Source of the DNA: Caulobacteraceae bacterium
Lineage (GTDB): Bacteria; Pseudomonadota; Alphaproteobacteria; Caulobacterales; Caulobacteraceae
Direction of reading: 5' to 3'
Assembly: GCA_025352085.1 (NCBI GenBank)
Contig: JANXUA010000155.1
Location: 1 to 49,800, forward strand
DNA length: 49,800 nucleotides
Position numbers and translations under genes: made by a program. Every line of letters begins with the position of its first letter. Position 1 is the stretch's first letter. Under the pieces are notes generated by a model, which was given only the letters and a program-made list of their open reading frames with translations, searched no databases and had not been told where the DNA came from. Positions 39,297 to 49,800 of this stretch are shown piece after piece.

Positions 39297-40091
39297 ATGT
39301 ACGCTGTGATCAAGACCGGCGGCAAACAATACCGGGTCCAGGCCGGCGACTTGCTCGTGGTCGAAAAGCTCGACGGCGAACCGGGCGCCAAGATCGCCTT
39401 CGATCAGGTGCTGATGATCGGCGAAGGCGCTTCGGTGAATATCGGCGAGCCGGTGATCAAGGGCGCCAGCGTCAGCGCCACCCTGGTCGAAACCCGCAAG
39501 GGCGAAAAGATCAAGGTGTTCAAGAAGATCCGCCGCCAGGGCTATCGCCGCACGCGCGGCCACCGCCAGTTCCAGTCGGTCCTGCGCGTCACCGGCATCG
39601 CCGGCGCCGGTCAGGAATCCAAGTGGGATGGCACGGTCGACCTGACGCCCTTGTCGGTGCTCAACGCCCGCGCCCGCAACCTCGCCCGCGGCATGGAGGC
39701 GGCCGACGCCAAGCGCGTGGCGAAGAGCTCGGTCGCTGAAGCGCCCAAGGCGGCCAAGCCGGCTAAACCGGCGGCGGAAACGCCTAAGGCCACCAAGCCG
39801 GAAGCGTCCAAGGCCGAAACGGTGACGAAGGCGGAAGCGCCCAAGGCGGCCAAGCCGGCGGCGGAAACGCCCAAGGCGACGAAACCGGTAGCGCCCAAGG
39901 CCGAAAAGGCCACCAAGGCGGAGGCGTCCAAGGCCGAAAAGGTCACCACGGCGGAAGCGCCAAAGGCGGCCAAACCCGTGAAAGCGGCCCCCGTGAAAGC
40001 AGTCAAGGCCGCCGCCCCCGCCGCCAAAGCCGCCCCCGCCAAAAAGCCCGCGGCGAAAAAGCCCGCCGCCAAGCCGGCCCCCAAGGCCTAA
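39297..40091 (+). CDS. rplU: Ribosomal protein L21 (bL21) with long Ala/Lys/Pro tail
   Basis: The first 105 or so of 264 residues are a normal bL21 (MYAVIKTGGKQYRVQAGDLL, then KKIRRQGYRRTRGHRQFQS). A short linker (about 106-145) leads to a tail of about 120 residues made of Ala, Lys, Pro, Glu and Thr, resembling histone H1 or eukaryotic ribosomal tails. Within the tail a unit of AETPKATKP, a Lys/Glu spacer and AEAPKAAKP occurs twice, so it has grown by internal duplication. Plain bL21 is about 100 residues long; alphaproteobacterial forms are often extended but this is long. rpmA follows after 28 bases. Confidence 0.93.
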   Translation: MYAVIKTGGKQYRVQAGDLLVVEKLDGEPGAKIAFDQVLMIGEGASVNIGEPVIKGASVSATLVETRKGEKIKVFKKIRRQGYRRTRGHRQFQSVLRVTGIAGAGQESKWDGTVDLTPLSVLNARARNLARGMEAADAKRVAKSSVAEAPKAAKPAKPAAETPKATKPEASKAETVTKAEAPKAAKPAAETPKATKPVAPKAEKATKAEASKAEKVTTAEAPKAAKPVKAAPVKAVKAAAPAAKAAPAKKPAAKKPAAKPAPKA

Positions 40092-40119
40092 GTCCACTTA
40101 AGCAATCGGAGACACCACC

Positions 40120-40386
40120 ATGGCGCACAAGAAATCCGGCGGCTCCTCGCGCAACGGTCGCGATTCGGCCGGCCAGCGCCTGGGCGTGAAGAAATTCGGC
40201 GGCGAAGCGGTGCTCGCCGGCAATATCCTTATCCGTCAGCGCGGCACCAAATACTGGCCGGGCGAGAATGTCGGTATCGGCACCGACCATACCCTCTTCG
40301 CCAAGGAAGCCGGCGCGGTGAAGTTCATCACCAAGCGCAATGACCGAACCTACGTGACGGTCGTACCGGCCGAGGCCGCCACCTGA
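40120..40386 (+). CDS. rpmA: Ribosomal protein L27 (bL27)
   Basis: This 88-residue large-subunit protein has a flexible N-terminus ([20 protein letters not shown]) that reaches the peptidyl transferase centre. The conserved core is [20 protein letters not shown]. It lies directly after rplU in the universal rplU-rpmA order. There is no N-terminal extension of the Firmicutes cleaved type. Confidence 0.96.
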   Translation: MAHKKSGGSSRNGRDSAGQRLGVKKFGGEAVLAGNILIRQRGTKYWPGENVGIGTDHTLFAKEAGAVKFITKRNDRTYVTVVPAEAAT

Positions 40387-40435
40387 GCGATCCGAGCACA
40401 TTTTTCGGATCGCGGCTTTAGACCAAAAGCGATCC
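40387..40435 (+). other. Alternative hairpins downstream of rpmA
   Basis: GCGATCCGA (40387-40395) pairs with TCGGATCGC (40405-40413). The same central GGATCGC can instead pair with GCGATCC (40429-40435). Only one of these can form at a time. It lies between the rpmA stop and the terminator. Confidence 0.45.
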
Positions 40436-40451
40436 GGACCAAGACATCTCC

Positions 40452-40490
40452 AGCGGGGGAGTCCGGACGCGGACTCCCCCGCTTTTGTTT
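40452..40490 (+). terminator. Rho-independent terminator of rplU-rpmA
   Basis: AGCGGGGGAGTCC (40452-40464) pairs perfectly with GGACTCCCCCGCT (40471-40483) around a 6-base loop and is followed by TTTGTTTT. It is a very strong terminator. Confidence 0.92.
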
Positions 40491-40538
40491 TGCGCGCACG
40501 ATCCCGAACGAGGACCGGCGCCGGGAGGTTGAGTAAAG

Positions 40539-41072
40539 ATGCCCGGACCAACACCATACCCCAGACTGGCGACGGATCGCCTAATCCTGCGCCCGTTGAC
40601 GATCGCCGACGTCGCGCCGATGGCGGCGTTGTTCAATGATTTCGAAATCGCGCGAATGGTCTCGCGCATTCCTCATCCGTACGCGTTGGACGACGCGCAC
40701 GCCTTTCTCGCGCACCTTCAGAGCGTCGATCCCTCGCGCGAACGGGGGTTTGCCCTGCAATCGGACGCAGCCGGATTGATAGGAGTGGTCGGCCTGGATC
40801 CTCGCGACGACGGAGCCACCGAGCTTGGCTATTGGCTCGGCAAACCGTTCTGGGGGCAGGGCTATATGACCGAAGCGGTCCGCGCGGTTCTCGAATGGGT
40901 CGGCGGCGAGTGGGGACGGCGCTTTGTCGTGTCGCGCCATTTCGCAGACAACCCCGCGTCTGGTCGCGTCCTTACCAAGGCCGGGTTCCTCTACACCGGC
41001 GAGGTTCGTCAGAGCTGTTCGCTCGCGCGTCGGGAGCCTGTGTCTTCACGGATGATGGTGTGGCTGGCGTAA
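40539..41072 (+). CDS. GNAT-family N-acetyltransferase (RimJ/RimL type)
   Basis: This 177-residue acetyltransferase begins with LATDRLILRPLTIADVAPM. It has the acetyl-CoA loop ELGYWLGKPFWGQGYMTEAV and the later NPASGRVLTKAGF, which define RimJ/RimL-like enzymes. The acceptor could be a protein N-terminus or a small molecule. GGGAGG precedes the ATG at 40539. It lies between the rplU-rpmA terminator and the rimP leader and seems to form its own unit. Confidence 0.88.
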   Translation: MPGPTPYPRLATDRLILRPLTIADVAPMAALFNDFEIARMVSRIPHPYALDDAHAFLAHLQSVDPSRERGFALQSDAAGLIGVVGLDPRDDGATELGYWLGKPFWGQGYMTEAVRAVLEWVGGEWGRRFVVSRHFADNPASGRVLTKAGFLYTGEVRQSCSLARREPVSSRMMVWLA

Positions 41073-41148
41073 AGGGGGCTTAACAAGCCCCCGCGCCTGA
41101 AGTATAAGGGCGACCTCTATCGTCCGATTGCGCTGGATGGCGTTTTCG

Positions 41149-41187
41149 AGCGGCGGCCTCTTGAAAAGGGCCTGCCGCTTTTTCTTT
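41149..41187 (+). terminator. Terminator-like hairpin in the rimP leader
   Basis: AGCGGC-GGCC (41149-41158) pairs with GGCC-T-GCCGCT (41169-41179), with one bulged base, and is followed by TTTTTCTTT. It stands 24 bases before the rimP start. It may end the GNAT transcript, or act as an attenuator for the rimP-nusA operon. Confidence 0.65.
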
Positions 41188-41210
41188 GCCCCCGAGGAGG
41201 GGTCACGACC

Positions 41211-41786
41211 TTGCGCGGCAAGACCGCTGAAGATCATCGGCTGCTTGACCTGCTCGACCCCGTCGCCGAAGCGGCGGGCTATGAGATTGTGCGTCTGCGC
41301 CTGATGGGCGGCGACCATGTGCGGCGGCTGCAGATCATGGCCGAACGGCCCGACGGAACCATGGTGGTGCAGGATTGCGCCACCCTGGCCCGCGCGATCT
41401 CGACGGTGATGGACGCCGCCGATCCGATCGCCGGCGAATATACGCTGGAGGTCTCCAGCCCCGGCATCGACCGACCGCTGACCCGCCTGAAGGATTTCGC
41501 TGAATACGAAGGCTTCGAGGCCCGCCTCGAACTGGACCGCATCGCCGAGGGCCGCAAACGCTTCAAGGGCGAACTGGCCGGCGTCGACGGCGAACATGTC
41601 GCCCTCAACCTCGAAGGCGAGGCCGAAACCGCCTTGTTGCCGTTCGCCTGGCTGGTCGACGCCCGACTGGTGATCACCGACGCCCTCTTAAAGCGCGGCG
41701 CCGACGCCCGCGCCGCGCGCCTGGAACACGACGATCTGGACTCCCACACGAACTCCGACCCCGACAATAAGGATACCTCCCCATGA
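41211..41786 (+). CDS. rimP: Ribosome maturation factor RimP
   Basis: This 191-residue protein is needed for 30S subunit assembly. It has the RimP N-terminal domain ([20 protein letters not shown] and [15 protein letters not shown]) and the C-terminal SH3-like part ([18 protein letters not shown]). The TTG at 41211 is taken as the start because GAGGAGG lies 9 bases upstream and no ATG or GTG is better placed. It overlaps nusA by 4 bases (ATGA), so it is the first gene of the rimP-nusA-ylxR-infB operon. Confidence 0.92.
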   Translation: MRGKTAEDHRLLDLLDPVAEAAGYEIVRLRLMGGDHVRRLQIMAERPDGTMVVQDCATLARAISTVMDAADPIAGEYTLEVSSPGIDRPLTRLKDFAEYEGFEARLELDRIAEGRKRFKGELAGVDGEHVALNLEGEAETALLPFAWLVDARLVITDALLKRGADARAARLEHDDLDSHTNSDPDNKDTSP

Positions 41787-43471
41787 GCACCGGCATTTCC
41801 GCCAATCGACTTGAGCTTCTGCAGATCGCCGACGCCGTCGCGCGCGAGAAGTCGATCGAAAAGGAGATCGTCATCGAAGCGATCGAGGAGGCTATCCAGA
41901 AGGCCGCCCGCACCCGCTATGGCTCCGAGCACGACATCCGGGTGCACATCGATCCCAAGACCGGCGAGACCACCATCACCCGCGTGGTCACGGTGATCGA
42001 TGACGCGCCGCGCGTCGATCCCGAGAGCGGCGAGCTGATCGAGGTCAATGAATACGCCGAACGGCGCCTGTCCGAGGCGCTGGCCACCGACAACGACGCG
42101 GTCATCGGCAAGACCTACACCGAAATCCTCCCCCCGTTCGAATTTGGCCGGGTGCAGACCCAGATGGCCCGCCAGGTCGTCACCGGCAAGGTGCGCGAAG
42201 CCGAACGCGAGCGTCAGTTCGAGGAGTTCAAGGACCGCGTCGGCGAGATCGTCAACGGCGTCGCCAAGCGCGTCGAATACGGCAATGTCGTCGTCGATCT
42301 GGGCCGCGGCGAAGGCATCATGCGCCGCGACCAGTCCATCCCGCGCGAGGCCTTCCAGGTCGGCGACCGGGTGCGCGCCTACATCTACGACGTGCGCCGC
42401 GAAACCAAGGGGCCGCAGATCATGCTCTCGCGCGCCCACGGCGGCTTCATGGCCAAGCTGTTCGCCCAGGAGGTTCCGGAGGTTTACGACGGCGTGATCG
42501 AAATCCGCGCCGTGGCCCGCGATCCGGGCAGCCGGGCCAAGATGGCGGTGGTGTCCAACGATTCCTCGATCGATCCGGTCGGGGCGTGCGTGGGCATGCG
42601 CGGTTCGCGGGTGCAGGCGGTCGTCGCCGAACTGCAGGGCGAAAAGATCGACATCATCCAGTGGAACGGCGACGAAGCGACCTTCCTGGTCAACGCCCTC
42701 GCGCCCGCCGAAGTCACCAAGGTGGTGATGGACGAGGAAGACGAGCGCGTCGAAGTGGTCGTGCCCGACGAGCAGCTGTCGCTGGCCATCGGCCGCCGCG
42801 GCCAGAATGTCCGTCTCGCCAGCCAGCTGACCGGCTGGCAGATCGACATCATGACCGAGAGCCAGGAAAGCGAGCGGCGCCAGCGCGAGTTCGCCGAACG
42901 CACCGCCCTGTTCCAGGAAGCGCTCGACGTCGATGAGGTCATCGCCCAATTGCTGGTCACCGAAGGTTTCGCCACCGTCGAGGACGTCGCCTATGTCGAA
43001 CCCGACGAAATCGCCGTCATCGAAGGCTTTGACGAAGACACCGCCGAGGAAATCCAGGCCCGCGCCCGCGACTTCCTTGACAAGGAAGCGGCCGAATACG
43101 ACGCCAAGCGCCGCGCCCTGGGCGTCGAGGACGACCTCCTGAACGTCGACGGCGTCACCCTGCCGATGGCCGTCGCCCTGGGCGAAGGCGATGTGAAGAG
43201 CGTCGAGGATCTCGCCGGCCTCGTCCCCGACGACCTGCGCGGCTATTACGAAAACAAGGCCGGCGAGCGTGTGCGTGTGCCGGGCGTCCTCGATTCCTTC
43301 ACGCTTTCGCCCGAAGACGCCGAGGCCCTGATCATGCGCGCGCGCGTCGCCGCCGGCTGGATCGAGCCGGACCCCGAAGTCGAGGGCGGCGAAGACGAGG
43401 TCGCCGAAGAAGACCCCATGGACGAGGCCCGTGCCGTATTCGGCGACGGCGCCCCGCGTCACGGAGGCTAG
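41783..43471 (+). CDS. nusA: Transcription termination/antitermination factor NusA
   Basis: This 562-residue RNA-polymerase-associated factor has an N-terminal domain ([18 protein letters not shown]), an S1 domain ([12 protein letters not shown]... region with [16 protein letters not shown]), two KH domains ([18 protein letters not shown] and [17 protein letters not shown]) and two C-terminal helix-hairpin repeats rich in acidic residues ([20 protein letters not shown] and a second copy). It controls pausing, termination and rRNA antitermination. It is coupled to rimP by a 4-base overlap. Confidence 0.95.
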   Translation: MSTGISANRLELLQIADAVAREKSIEKEIVIEAIEEAIQKAARTRYGSEHDIRVHIDPKTGETTITRVVTVIDDAPRVDPESGELIEVNEYAERRLSEALATDNDAVIGKTYTEILPPFEFGRVQTQMARQVVTGKVREAERERQFEEFKDRVGEIVNGVAKRVEYGNVVVDLGRGEGIMRRDQSIPREAFQVGDRVRAYIYDVRRETKGPQIMLSRAHGGFMAKLFAQEVPEVYDGVIEIRAVARDPGSRAKMAVVSNDSSIDPVGACVGMRGSRVQAVVAELQGEKIDIIQWNGDEATFLVNALAPAEVTKVVMDEEDERVEVVVPDEQLSLAIGRRGQNVRLASQLTGWQIDIMTESQESERRQREFAERTALFQEALDVDEVIAQLLVTEGFATVEDVAYVEPDEIAVIEGFDEDTAEEIQARARDFLDKEAAEYDAKRRALGVEDDLLNVDGVTLPMAVALGEGDVKSVEDLAGLVPDDLRGYYENKAGERVRVPGVLDSFTLSPEDAEALIMRARVAAGWIEPDPEVEGGEDEVAEEDPMDEARAVFGDGAPRHGG

Positions 43472-43482
43472 GGCCGGAGCCT

Positions 43483-44175
43483 TTGTCCGCAACGCCCGAC
43501 ATGGATGCGACCACGATCGCGGCGCCCGCAACCCTCGCGGGCGCGGCGCGGGAGCGGCGCGATATCGTCTCGGGCGAGGTGATGGACGAAGCACGCCTGA
43601 TCCGCTTTGTCGCCAGCCCCGAGGGCGCGATCATCCCGGATCTGAGCCGCAAGCTTCCAGGGCGCGGTCTGTGGGTGGCGGCCGATCGCGCGGCGGTGGA
43701 GACGGCGGCCAGAAAGGGCCTGTTCTCACGCGCGGCCAAGCGCAAGCTCGCCGCGGCGCCCGATCTTGCCGATCAGGTTCAAACCCTGCTCATGCGTCGC
43801 CTGCTGGCGGCTTTGGGCATGGCCAAGAAATCGGGCGACCTCACCTTGGGCTTCGAAAAGGTGAAGAGCGCGATCGTCGCCGGCAAGGCGGCCTTCCTGA
43901 TCGAGGCCGCCGACGGCGCCGAAGACGGCCGGCGCAAGGTTATGGCCGGGTTTCGCCACGCGGCTCAGCCCCCCCGGCTTATCGGCCTGTTCACGGTTGA
44001 AGAATTGAGTTTGGCCTTAGGCGCGGAGAATGTGATACACAGCGCCTTCCTCGTCGGGCGAGGGGCCGTGCGCTGGGCGATCGACGTCGAGCGCCTTTCT
44101 GGTTTCCGCCCGCTCTTCCCAGATAGTTGGGGGTTTGGGAGTGAGGCCCCGGAGAGCCGGGGTGAGGCCTTTTGA
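43483..44175 (+). CDS. YlxR-L7Ae fusion RNA-binding protein
   Basis: This 230-residue protein combines an N-terminal YlxR/DUF448 domain (about 20-90; IRFVASPEGAIIPDLSRKLP, GRGLWVAADRAAV) with a C-terminal L7Ae-like RNA-binding domain (LGMAKKSGDLTLGFEKVKSA and following). This fusion is normal for alphaproteobacteria. A C-terminal tail (PLFPDSWGFGSEAPESRG) is unstructured. The TTG at 43483 has GGAG 7 bases upstream and is preferred; the ATG at 43501 lacks a binding site. It lies between nusA and infB and is presumed to bind RNA during ribosome assembly or transcription. Confidence 0.88.
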   Translation: MSATPDMDATTIAAPATLAGAARERRDIVSGEVMDEARLIRFVASPEGAIIPDLSRKLPGRGLWVAADRAAVETAARKGLFSRAAKRKLAAAPDLADQVQTLLMRRLLAALGMAKKSGDLTLGFEKVKSAIVAGKAAFLIEAADGAEDGRRKVMAGFRHAAQPPRLIGLFTVEELSLALGAENVIHSAFLVGRGAVRWAIDVERLSGFRPLFPDSWGFGSEAPESRGEAF

Positions 44176-44181
44176 CGTTTT

Positions 44182-44211
44182 CGAACCGGGGCGAAGAGCC
44201 GCGCCGGTTCG
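44182..44211 (+). other. Intergenic hairpin before infB
   Basis: CGAACCGG (44182-44189) pairs perfectly with CCGGTTCG (44204-44211) around a 14-base loop, 70 bases before the infB start. It lacks a T-run, so it may be a processing or mRNA-stability element rather than a terminator. Confidence 0.45.
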
Positions 44212-44280
44212 GTTTGGTATTTGGGTAAGAACGCCGCGAACCTGTTTTGAGTCCGGCGGATAGAGTAATCAAGCGAGCGC

Positions 44281-47196
<2,916 letters not shown>

Positions 47197-47247
47197 ACGC
47201 ACGCATGAGCGGAACGCCGAAGTGCGTCGCGCGCGGGTCTGACCGCC

Positions 47248-47363
47248 AGAGCCCGATGCGTTTACACCGAACAGATGTAAACGCTGAATCGGGCTCTGCA
47301 CTTTTGATTCTAGAGCAAATCATCCCCGTTCAAACGATTTCGTCAAAACGGGGTTTGCTCTAG
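47248..47363. repeat. Double-hairpin repeat element, copy 2
   Basis: Hairpin 1 pairs AGAGCCCGAT-GCGTTTACA (47248-47266) with TGTAAACGC (47276-47284) and ATCGGGCTCT (47288-47297). Hairpin 2 pairs CTAGAGCAAA (47310-47319) with TTTGCTCTAG (47354-47363), and inside it CCCCGTT with AACGGGG. It is roughly 85% identical to the copy at 39042-39158 by hand alignment. It fills the gap between infB and the next gene and ends 2 bases before that gene's ATG. Confidence 0.9.
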
Positions 47364-47365
47364 CG

Positions 47366-48748
47366 ATGACCGGCGAGACGCAACCCCGCTGGCGCGACCT
47401 GATGACGCCCGCCCTGGCGCCGCGCGCGGCCCTGGTCGTGCTGGGGGTGTGGCTCAACGCCGCCGACGCCCTGGTCACCGCGACGATCATGCCGACCCTG
47501 GTGCGCGAGCTGGGCGGCGCGGCCTATTACGGCTGGGCCGTGGCCATCTATCTGACCGGCGGCATCCTCGCGGGGGCCAGTTCGGGGCAGTTGTCCCGGC
47601 GTCTCGGCCTGCGGCCGGCGATGATCCTGGCCGCCCTCGCCTACGCCTTTGGTTGCGGGATGAGCGCGGCGGCGCCGTCGATCCAGATCTTTCTGATCGG
47701 CCGCGTGTTTCAGGGCGTCGGCGGCGGCTGGATCGTCGGCTTCTGCTATGTCGCCATCAGCAAGGTGTTTCCCGATGCGTTGTGGTCGCGGATGTTCGGC
47801 ATTCTGGCCGGGGTGTGGGGCATAGCCAGCCTGATCGGCCCGGCGATCGGCGGCGCGTTCGCCAACGGCGGTCATTGGCGCGGCGCGTTCTGGTTGTTCG
47901 CCGGCCAGGGCGTGCTCTTCGCCGGCGCCAGCTTCCTGCTCCTCGCCAAGGTCAAGCCGGAGGACGCCGGGCGCCCCTTGGCCTGGCGCACGCTTGGCGC
48001 GCTCGCCGTCGCCATTTGCGTTATCGCCGCCGCCGACGTCGCGCCGGGCGTGATCGCGCCGGCCGGCCTGCTGGCGCTCGGCGTCATCGGCCTGATCATC
48101 GCCGCGCGTATCAATCGAGCGCCGGGCGAGCGGCTCCTGCCGGCCGACGCCGCGCGGCCGATGACCCTGGCCGGCGCCGGCTATGCGATGATCTTCGCCA
48201 TGGAGGTCGCCACGGTGGTGTTCAACGTCTACGAGGCGGCGATTCTGCAGGTGGCCTATCACGTCACGCCGTTGGTCGCCGGCTATGTGGTGTGCGTCAT
48301 CGCCGTCGGCTGGACGGTGGCGGCGTTCGCGGTGGCCGGCCAGCCGGTGCGCCGCCACGGCGCCTTCATCCGGCTGGGCGGCGGGACGATCACCGTCGGC
48401 GTCATCCTGCTCGCCCTGACCCTCGCCCGCGCGCCAATCATCTGGGCCGTCATCGCCGGGGCCATGGTCGGGGTGGGCTTTGGCCTGTGCTGGTCGCTGA
48501 TCACCCAGCGCGTATTGGGCGCCTTGAGCGAAGACGACCAGACGATCGGCGCCGGCGCCGTTCCCACCACCCAGCTCATCGGCGGAGCGGTCGGCGCGGC
48601 CGCCGCGGGCGCCGTCGCCAATCTGGTCGGGCTACCGCGCGATTTCAGCATCGCCCACGTTCAGGCCGTCACCCCCTGGCTGTTCGGCGTGTTCATCCCC
48701 GTCGCCTTCCTGGGCTGGCTCGCCGCCCTGCGCCTCGCCCGCGGCTAA
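47366..48748 (+). CDS. MFS transporter
   Basis: This 460-residue major-facilitator protein has about 14 hydrophobic segments. Its helix 1 motif is LNAADALVTATIMPTLVRELG, motif A is SGQLSRRLGLRPAMI, and the helix 4-5 region is GRVFQGVGGGWIVGF and SLIGPAIGGAFANGG. It resembles DHA-type exporters; the substrate is unknown. The ATG at 47366 follows the repeat element directly, so the ribosome binding region lies within the element's last hairpin. It stands where rbfA is usually found, and its 3' end overlaps the antisense prophage-like gene. Confidence 0.85.
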   Translation: MTGETQPRWRDLMTPALAPRAALVVLGVWLNAADALVTATIMPTLVRELGGAAYYGWAVAIYLTGGILAGASSGQLSRRLGLRPAMILAALAYAFGCGMSAAAPSIQIFLIGRVFQGVGGGWIVGFCYVAISKVFPDALWSRMFGILAGVWGIASLIGPAIGGAFANGGHWRGAFWLFAGQGVLFAGASFLLLAKVKPEDAGRPLAWRTLGALAVAICVIAAADVAPGVIAPAGLLALGVIGLIIAARINRAPGERLLPADAARPMTLAGAGYAMIFAMEVATVVFNVYEAAILQVAYHVTPLVAGYVVCVIAVGWTVAAFAVAGQPVRRHGAFIRLGGGTITVGVILLALTLARAPIIWAVIAGAMVGVGFGLCWSLITQRVLGALSEDDQTIGAGAVPTTQLIGGAVGAAAAGAVANLVGLPRDFSIAHVQAVTPWLFGVFIPVAFLGWLAALRLARG

Positions 48749-49186
48749 CTGACCGCCCAGAGCACGCGCCGACGCCGCCACCGCGTCCAGGTTTTCGTCG
48801 CTGGCGTCGAAGGCGCGAACCACCTCGGGCGAAAAGCCCTGCGCCGCCAAAGCCGGCGTCAAATGCGCCAGCACCGCCGCCCGTTCGTCATAGGGCCGAC
48901 TCTTCAAGCCCACCGCCATATTGGCCAGAATGTCCGCCCGCTCCGCCGCCGCCGTCCGCTGCGCCGGCGTCATCGCGGCGATGGGATCGGGCGTCGGCGC
49001 GCGCACCGACGATGCGAGAACAATCGGGGGTCCGGTCGGATTGGCGCCATAAGCCGTCAGGGCGTTCTGCTGAATCTGTTGCCCCGCCAGCTTGCGCCCC
49101 ACCTGGAACGCGTTGGTGTAGTCGCCGACGTAATCACGCGGCGGACCCAGCAGGGAAAAATCGACGCCTTCGCCAATGCCAGTCAT
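48632..49186 (-). CDS. Prophage protein of unknown function, probably 3'-truncated
   Basis: This 184-residue open frame begins MTGIGEGVDFSLLGPPRDYV, 4 bases after the stop of the upstream phage gene and behind AGTGGGGG. The first 140 or so residues look like a real phage protein (MTPAQRTAAAERADILANM, TPALAAQGFSPEVV). From about 48748 downward the frame is antisense to the 3' end of the MFS gene and becomes Gly/Glu-rich (GGEPAQEGDGDEHAEQPGGD), which looks like chance read-through. I infer that the original C-terminus was lost at the junction. Confidence 0.5.
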   Translation of the reverse strand: MTGIGEGVDFSLLGPPRDYVGDYTNAFQVGRKLAGQQIQQNALTAYGANPTGPPIVLASSVRAPTPDPIAAMTPAQRTAAAERADILANMAVGLKSRPYDERAAVLAHLTPALAAQGFSPEVVRAFDASDENLDAVAASARALGGQLAAGEAQGGEPAQEGDGDEHAEQPGGDGLNVGDAEIAR

Positions 49187-49190
49187 GATA

Positions 49191-49800
49191 TCAGCCCCCA
49201 CTTCTCGGAATATCGCCGCCGCCGCCCGTGCCCGACGCGAACGCATTGCCGCCGCCGCTATAACTCGATTGACCGCGGAAATTGCCGAACGCGCTCAGGG
49301 CATTGCCGATCAGGCCCGTCGTCTGGTTGGCCGCCGCAAGGCCCGCATTGGCCGCGACATTGGCCGCTCCGGCGTTGTTCGATCCGACCTGATTGGCGTA
49401 GGTCTGCCCGGCCCCGGTCAGCGTCCCCGCCGCGTTCACCCCGCGATTAGCGACCGTGTTGAGATTATCGACATATTGCTGGCCGTAGGTGTCGGCGAGG
49501 CCGGTTCCATAGGTATCCAGCGCCTTCAACGCCGCGCCCGAGTTATAGAGCCCATGCGACGCCGCCGACTGATTGACCGCGTCCAGCCCCTGCGTCTTTT
49601 CGAACTGATAGCCGGTCGAGTTGAGATAGTTCTGGAACGCCGCCTGGGTCTTAGCCGGATCGCCGCCGAGGCCGAGAAAGCCCTGCAAGGCGTCCGCCGC
49701 CGTATTGCCCCGGTCCACATACGGCGTGATCAGCGCCTTGTTGGAATTGTAGATTTGCGACTGGAGGGCGTTGTTGTTCGCCGCCGCGTTGGCCGCCGCG
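49191..49800 (-). CDS. Phage structural or DNA-injection-type protein (partial at window edge)
   Basis: The frame stays open to the right edge; in-frame residues before the first GTG read ALQSQIYNSNKALITPYVD, so the gene starts outside the window. The visible 200 or so residues are Ala/Asn/Gly-rich, with FQNYLNSTGYQFEKTQGLD, SAASHGLYNSGAALKALDTY and YGQQYVDNLNTVANRG. This pattern is common to a family of small virion or tail-associated proteins in proteobacterial prophages (from memory). The C-terminus is a Gly/Ser-rich tail. With the next gene it forms an operon on the minus strand and marks a prophage or remnant that continues to the right. Confidence 0.65.
   Translation of the reverse strand, partial: AAANAAANNNALQSQIYNSNKALITPYVDRGNTAADALQGFLGLGGDPAKTQAAFQNYLNSTGYQFEKTQGLDAVNQSAASHGLYNSGAALKALDTYGTGLADTYGQQYVDNLNTVANRGVNAAGTLTGAGQTYANQVGSNNAGAANVAANAGLAAANQTTGLIGNALSAFGNFRGQSSYSGGGNAFASGTGGGGDIPRSGG

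Noticed and set aside
41279-43594. 771-codon open frame antisense to rimP-nusA
   Set aside because: Composition mirrors the sense genes nusA and rimP; no domain is seen.
47449-49188. 579-codon open frame in another frame over the MFS gene and phage region
   Set aside because: Arg/Pro-rich translation without hydrophobic pattern; the MFS frame explains the region.

Overview
The window is GC-rich chromosomal DNA of an alphaproteobacterium. Gene content and order point to the Caulobacterales or close relatives: priA next to a divergent DUF484-xerC pair, sucCD-odhAB-lpd, ccmABCDG beside acnA, rplU-rpmA, and rimP-nusA-ylxR/L7Ae-infB. This placement is inferred from gene order and protein families, not from a database search. 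I saw no rRNA or tRNA gene and no CRISPR array.

Layout. At 1-121 is the 3' end of an IS5-type transposase gene. At 234-4135 are replication restart (priA), DUF484 and a XerC-type recombinase, followed by a small AT-richer membrane-protein gene. At 4554-14526 is the 2-oxoglutarate dehydrogenase / succinyl-CoA synthetase block on the minus strand: lpd, a VapC-like remnant, an FkbM methyltransferase, odhB, odhA, then sucD and sucC. A plus-strand MFS gene lies between odhA and sucD. At 14740-20040 are a lipoprotein and a TetR-controlled tripartite efflux operon (outer-membrane factor, HlyD/EmrA adaptor, EmrB-type pump) with a perfect 19-bp palindrome in the divergent promoter region. At 20094-23450 is one 1118-residue protein that joins a GH18-like domain, a NodB-type deacetylase and a processive GT2 synthase. 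At 23566-26866 are a GNAT enzyme, mdh, a small exported protein, a CitE/malyl-CoA-lyase-like enzyme and DUF2237. At 26870-29708 are a membrane LytTR regulator, a YciB-like protein, a Bax-inhibitor-1 family protein and DUF2794. A candidate small RNA with its own terminator follows. At 29995-36341 are DUF1223, aconitase and ccmABCDG. At 36338-39009 are a WD40 protein, a lone ExbD and a His-rich CobW GTPase. At 39297-41072 are L21 with a very long Ala/Lys/Pro tail, L27 and a GNAT enzyme. At 41211-47196 is the rimP-nusA-ylxR-infB transcription/translation operon. At 47366-49800 are an MFS transporter and then the edge of a prophage or prophage remnant on the opposite strand.

How the genes work together. 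The window carries a large part of central carbon metabolism (aconitase, 2-oxoglutarate dehydrogenase, succinyl-CoA synthetase, malate dehydrogenase), cytochrome c biogenesis (heme export and thioreduction) and core translation genes. Set between them are accessory modules: two or three exporters, an envelope polysaccharide enzyme, and broken mobile or toxin genes. mdh, which often heads the sucCD-odhAB operon in alphaproteobacteria, is here separated from sucC by about 9.6 kb of such accessory DNA.

The most notable non-coding structure is a pair of about 117-bp double-hairpin elements (39042-39158 and 47248-47363). They differ by compensatory changes that keep the stems paired. The most notable gene is the GH18-CE4-GT2 fusion. 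I did not find a clear new defence or mobile system.
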